Below, in pieces: positions 5,920-7,917 of a stretch of 7,917 nucleotides of DNA. The stretch's first letter is position 1; each line of letters begins with the position of its first letter. Location: the NCBI GenBank assembly GCA_021799555.1, contig JAJZAG010000177.1, positions 1 to 7,917 of the forward strand, read 5' to 3'. The DNA is from Deltaproteobacteria bacterium. Its GTDB lineage: Bacteria; Desulfobacterota; Binatia; Binatales; Binataceae. The position numbers and the translations under genes were made by a program. The notes beneath the pieces were generated by a model. It had not been told where the DNA came from and did not search any database. It saw only the letters and a program-made list of their open reading frames with translations.

Positions 5920-5995
5920 CCGCGCGCCGCCTGCAATTCCCCGCATCGGCGCACTATCGATGTCATCGTCGCGGGAAAATCGCGCGCGGCGCGCC

Positions 5996-6022
5996 TTGAC
6001 GTGGAACTCGGCGCGGGATAAT
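5996..6022 (+). promoter_or_regulatory. Candidate promoter of the CoA-transferase gene
   Basis: TTGACG (5996-6001) and GATAAT (6017-6022) each match consensus at 5 of 6 positions, with a short 15-base spacer. An inverted repeat CGCGGG/CCCGCG (6012-6017 and 6034-6039) overlaps the -10 and could be an operator. The leader to the gene would be about 105 bases. The 216-base gap 5920-6135 holds no gene, and no T-run terminator was seen for the preceding gene. Confidence 0.35.
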
Positions 6023-6135
6023 CAGGCTTCTCACCCGCGATCACGCGCACCGGCGGCGTCCTTCCAGCACGGTGGGCCTAATCCGCGGTGCGCGTCCGGC
6101 ACGCATGCACGGAAGTAACTGAGGAATTGGTATTT

Positions 6136-7308
6136 ATGGCTGACGGACCTCTGGCCGGCTTTCGCATCCTTGATTTGACTGCGGTTATCTCGGGACCTTT
6201 CTGCACGATGCTGCTCGGCGATTTTGGCGCCGACGTGATCAAGATCGAATCGCCTGAGGGCGACTCGATGCGCCGCAATGTCGGGCCCAAAAAGAACGGC
6301 CTGACCGCCGCGTTTCTTAACTTCAACCGCAACAAACGCAGCGTCGTGATCGACATCAAGAAGGAGCACGGCCGCGATCTCGTGCGCCGCCTCGCGGTCA
6401 AGTCAGACGCGCTCGTCGAAAACAATCGCCCCGGCGTTGCCGAGCGGCTCGGCATCGGCTACTCCGATATACGCAGAGCGAATCCGAAGATCGTCTATTG
6501 CTCGATCTGCGGATTCCCTCCCAAGGGACGCTACGCGAATTTTCCAGCCTACGATCCCGTGATCCAGGGTTATTCCGGGATGGCGCATATCCAGGGCGCC
6601 AAGAGCGGACAACCGACCGCGGTCAAAATGGCGCTGGCCGACAAAGTCAGCGGCATGACCGCCGCGCTCAGCGTCGTCAGCGCCTTGCACGCCGCGCGTG
6701 CGCGTGGAGTCGGCCAGTACATCAAGGTGCCGATGCTCGAGGCGATGATGGCGTTCACGGCGAACGACTCGATCTACGAATACACCTTCATCCCCGAAGA
6801 CGAGTTCAAGGGCACCGCGCCCAAGAGCTCGACGCTCGATCCGTTCCGCACCGCTGACGGCTGGCTCACAATCGCGCCGTTCACCGACGAGCAACTGCGG
6901 CGCCTGTGCGACGCGGTCGGGCATCTCGAATGGTACGACGGCGTCGACAACCGCATAGAGCGCGGCCGTGGGATCATGCGCGGACTCGCCAAGCTGTTCC
7001 TCGAGCATCCAACCGCGCACTGGCTGCCGATTCTGGAGCGCGCCGATATTCCGTGCGGACCGGTACACAACTACGACACCCTGTTGACCGATCCGGAAAT
7101 CGTCGCCAACGAGAGTTTCCAGATTTACGAGCATCCCGCCGCCGGAAAAGTCCGCACGGTCAATCCCGGCGCGCGCTTCAGCGAGACGCCGGCGCGGATG
7201 TGGCGCACGCCGCCCAAGCTCGGCGAGCATACCGAGGAAGTCCTGCGCGAGTTCGGAATTGATCGCACCCAGGTCGAAGAACTGCGCGCCGGCAAAGTGA
7301 TCAACTAA
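6136..7308 (+). CDS. CoA-transferase family III (CaiB/BaiF) protein
   Basis: These enzymes transfer coenzyme A between carboxylic acids through an aspartyl-CoA intermediate and act in the cytoplasm as interlocked dimers. The 390-residue protein shows the family N-terminus (GFRILDLTAVISGPF, 8-22; LGDFGADVIKIE, 27-38; the NRNKRS segment at 64-69) and the catalytic aspartate in ALADKVSG. It falls at residue 169, the same number as in formyl-CoA transferase. GVGQYIKVPMLEAM (191-204) follows as expected. The C-terminus has the PCGPV motif and ends in a typical LREFGI tail. I chose the ATG at 6136 because GAGGAA (6121-6126) lies nine bases upstream; the frame extends to 6088 without such a site. 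The acid substrate cannot be told from sequence; this family is abundant in soil bacteria degrading aromatic or fatty acids. Confidence 0.93.
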   Translation: MADGPLAGFRILDLTAVISGPFCTMLLGDFGADVIKIESPEGDSMRRNVGPKKNGLTAAFLNFNRNKRSVVIDIKKEHGRDLVRRLAVKSDALVENNRPGVAERLGIGYSDIRRANPKIVYCSICGFPPKGRYANFPAYDPVIQGYSGMAHIQGAKSGQPTAVKMALADKVSGMTAALSVVSALHAARARGVGQYIKVPMLEAMMAFTANDSIYEYTFIPEDEFKGTAPKSSTLDPFRTADGWLTIAPFTDEQLRRLCDAVGHLEWYDGVDNRIERGRGIMRGLAKLFLEHPTAHWLPILERADIPCGPVHNYDTLLTDPEIVANESFQIYEHPAAGKVRTVNPGARFSETPARMWRTPPKLGEHTEEVLREFGIDRTQVEELRAGKVIN

Positions 7309-7328
7309 CGCACCGCCGGCAGCGCGTC

Positions 7329-7917
7329 TCATTCATCGCGACCGAGCGGGTAATCTCCGATCGCGCCGCGCATCGGATGTGACAAAATCGCGCCGAGCGC
7401 GATCTCCGCCGCGCCGGGAAAACCCTCGATTCCGATCGTCATCCCGATCTGGCCGGCGGCGGGCGCGGCGCGATAAGTGCCGCAGATATAGTCCCACCAC
7501 GGGAGGTTGAATCCGAAGTTGCTGTTGGTCTCGCGGCGCACGGACGAGTGATGCACGCGATGCATGTCCGGCGTGACGAGGAACCATCTCAGCAGCCGGT
7601 CGGTGCGTTCCGGCAGCGCGAGATTGCCGTGATTGAACATCGAAGTCGCGTTGAGCAGCACCTCGAATGCGACCACAGCACCGGGCGCGGCGCCGAGCGC
7701 GCCGACCGCCGCGATCTTTATCAGCATCGACAGCAGAATTTCGATCGGATGGAACCGCACGCCAGTGGTCACGTCGAAGTCGGGATCGACGTGATGGGTT
7801 CGATGGACGCGCCACAGAATTGGGACGGCGTGAAACATTACATGCTGTAGATACACAACCAGGTCGAGCGCCGCGATTACGCAAACCAGAGTGGGCCATC
7901 GCCCGATCGCGATGCGA
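7329..7917 (-). CDS. Fatty acid hydroxylase superfamily (sterol desaturase-like) membrane enzyme, N-terminus outside window
   Basis: The frame stays open from the stop at 7331-7329 to the right edge, so the gene is cut by the window; a GTG at 7856 falls inside the domain and is not the true start. Visible parts are a membrane helix just inside the edge (LVCVIAALDLVVYLQ), then the three His clusters of di-iron integral membrane oxygenases: HVMFH, HRTHH (within about 20 residues of each other) and HRVHH further on, plus RFHP and NHG. Enzymes of this family hydroxylate or desaturate lipids such as sterols, fatty acids or carotenoids. After the last cluster come FGFNLPWWDYICGTY, typical of the family, and a soluble C-terminal tail. 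It converges on the CoA-transferase gene with 20 bases between stops. Substrate unknown. Confidence 0.92.
   Translation of the reverse strand, partial: RIAIGRWPTLVCVIAALDLVVYLQHVMFHAVPILWRVHRTHHVDPDFDVTTGVRFHPIEILLSMLIKIAAVGALGAAPGAVVAFEVLLNATSMFNHGNLALPERTDRLLRWFLVTPDMHRVHHSSVRRETNSNFGFNLPWWDYICGTYRAAPAAGQIGMTIGIEGFPGAAEIALGAILSHPMRGAIGDYPLGRDE

Noticed and set aside
4582..5946. 454-codon minus-strand open frame opposite the amidase and the Met/His-rich gene
   Set aside because: Arg/His-rich shadow with no domain; the plus strand holds a complete catalytic triad and a signal-peptide protein, both with ribosome binding sites.
5922..5994. 9-bp inverted repeat (5922-5930 and 5986-5994) after the Met/His-rich gene
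   Set aside because: Arms are low-complexity GC alternation with a 55-base loop, expected by chance here.
7284..7325. GC-rich inverted repeat (GCCGGC at 7288-7293 and 7315-7320) as a shared terminator between the convergent genes
   Set aside because: Each arm is itself palindromic, the loop is 21 bases and there is no T run; likely chance in this composition.
6403..7332. 309-codon minus-strand open frame opposite the CoA-transferase
   Set aside because: No recognisable motif; it mirrors the well-conserved CoA-transferase frame and overlaps the end of the hydroxylase gene.

Overview
This is a GC-rich (about 60% by eye) bacterial chromosomal window with densely packed, ordinary-looking genes and Shine-Dalgarno start sites. 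The gene mix resembles uncultivated soil lineages such as Binatota-like or Acidobacteriota-like bacteria: an Amidohydro_2 metal hydrolase, a class III CoA-transferase, a membrane fatty acid hydroxylase, and secreted proteins of unknown function. That placement is a guess from gene content. I see no phage, plasmid, insertion sequence, CRISPR array or defence locus.

Layout. The first 215 bases hold no gene I can support. An initiator tRNA-Met lies on the minus strand with its own close-set promoter. Also on the minus strand, reading right to left, are two blocks. The first is tadA (tRNA adenosine deaminase) followed by a DUF4236 membrane protein. The second is an Amidohydro_2 metal hydrolase followed by a 67-residue four-cysteine zinc-ribbon-like protein and, after a 179-base gap, a 59-residue orphan protein. 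A 90-base divergent promoter region separates tadA from a plus-strand cluster of four genes with gaps of 36 to 60 bases: a small secreted protein, a single-domain rhodanese, a nitrilase-family amidase, and a secreted Met/His-rich protein. A 216-base gap with a plausible promoter leads to a CaiB/BaiF-type CoA-transferase. This gene converges, with a 20-base gap, on a fatty acid hydroxylase-family membrane enzyme that runs off the right edge.

How the genes may work together. tRNA-fMet and tadA both serve translation but are not linked in one transcript. The plus-strand cluster pairs two cytoplasmic sulfur/nitrogen metabolism enzymes with two exported proteins rich in possible metal ligands (Cys-Cys, Met and His), which suggests metal or thiol stress handling. 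That link is inference from gene order. The CoA-transferase and the fatty acid hydroxylase face each other and need not be functionally related.

No convincing new multi-gene system was found. The points most worth checking are the near-zero leader predicted for the initiator tRNA, the two secreted metal-ligand-rich proteins, and the small four-cysteine protein beside the hydrolase.
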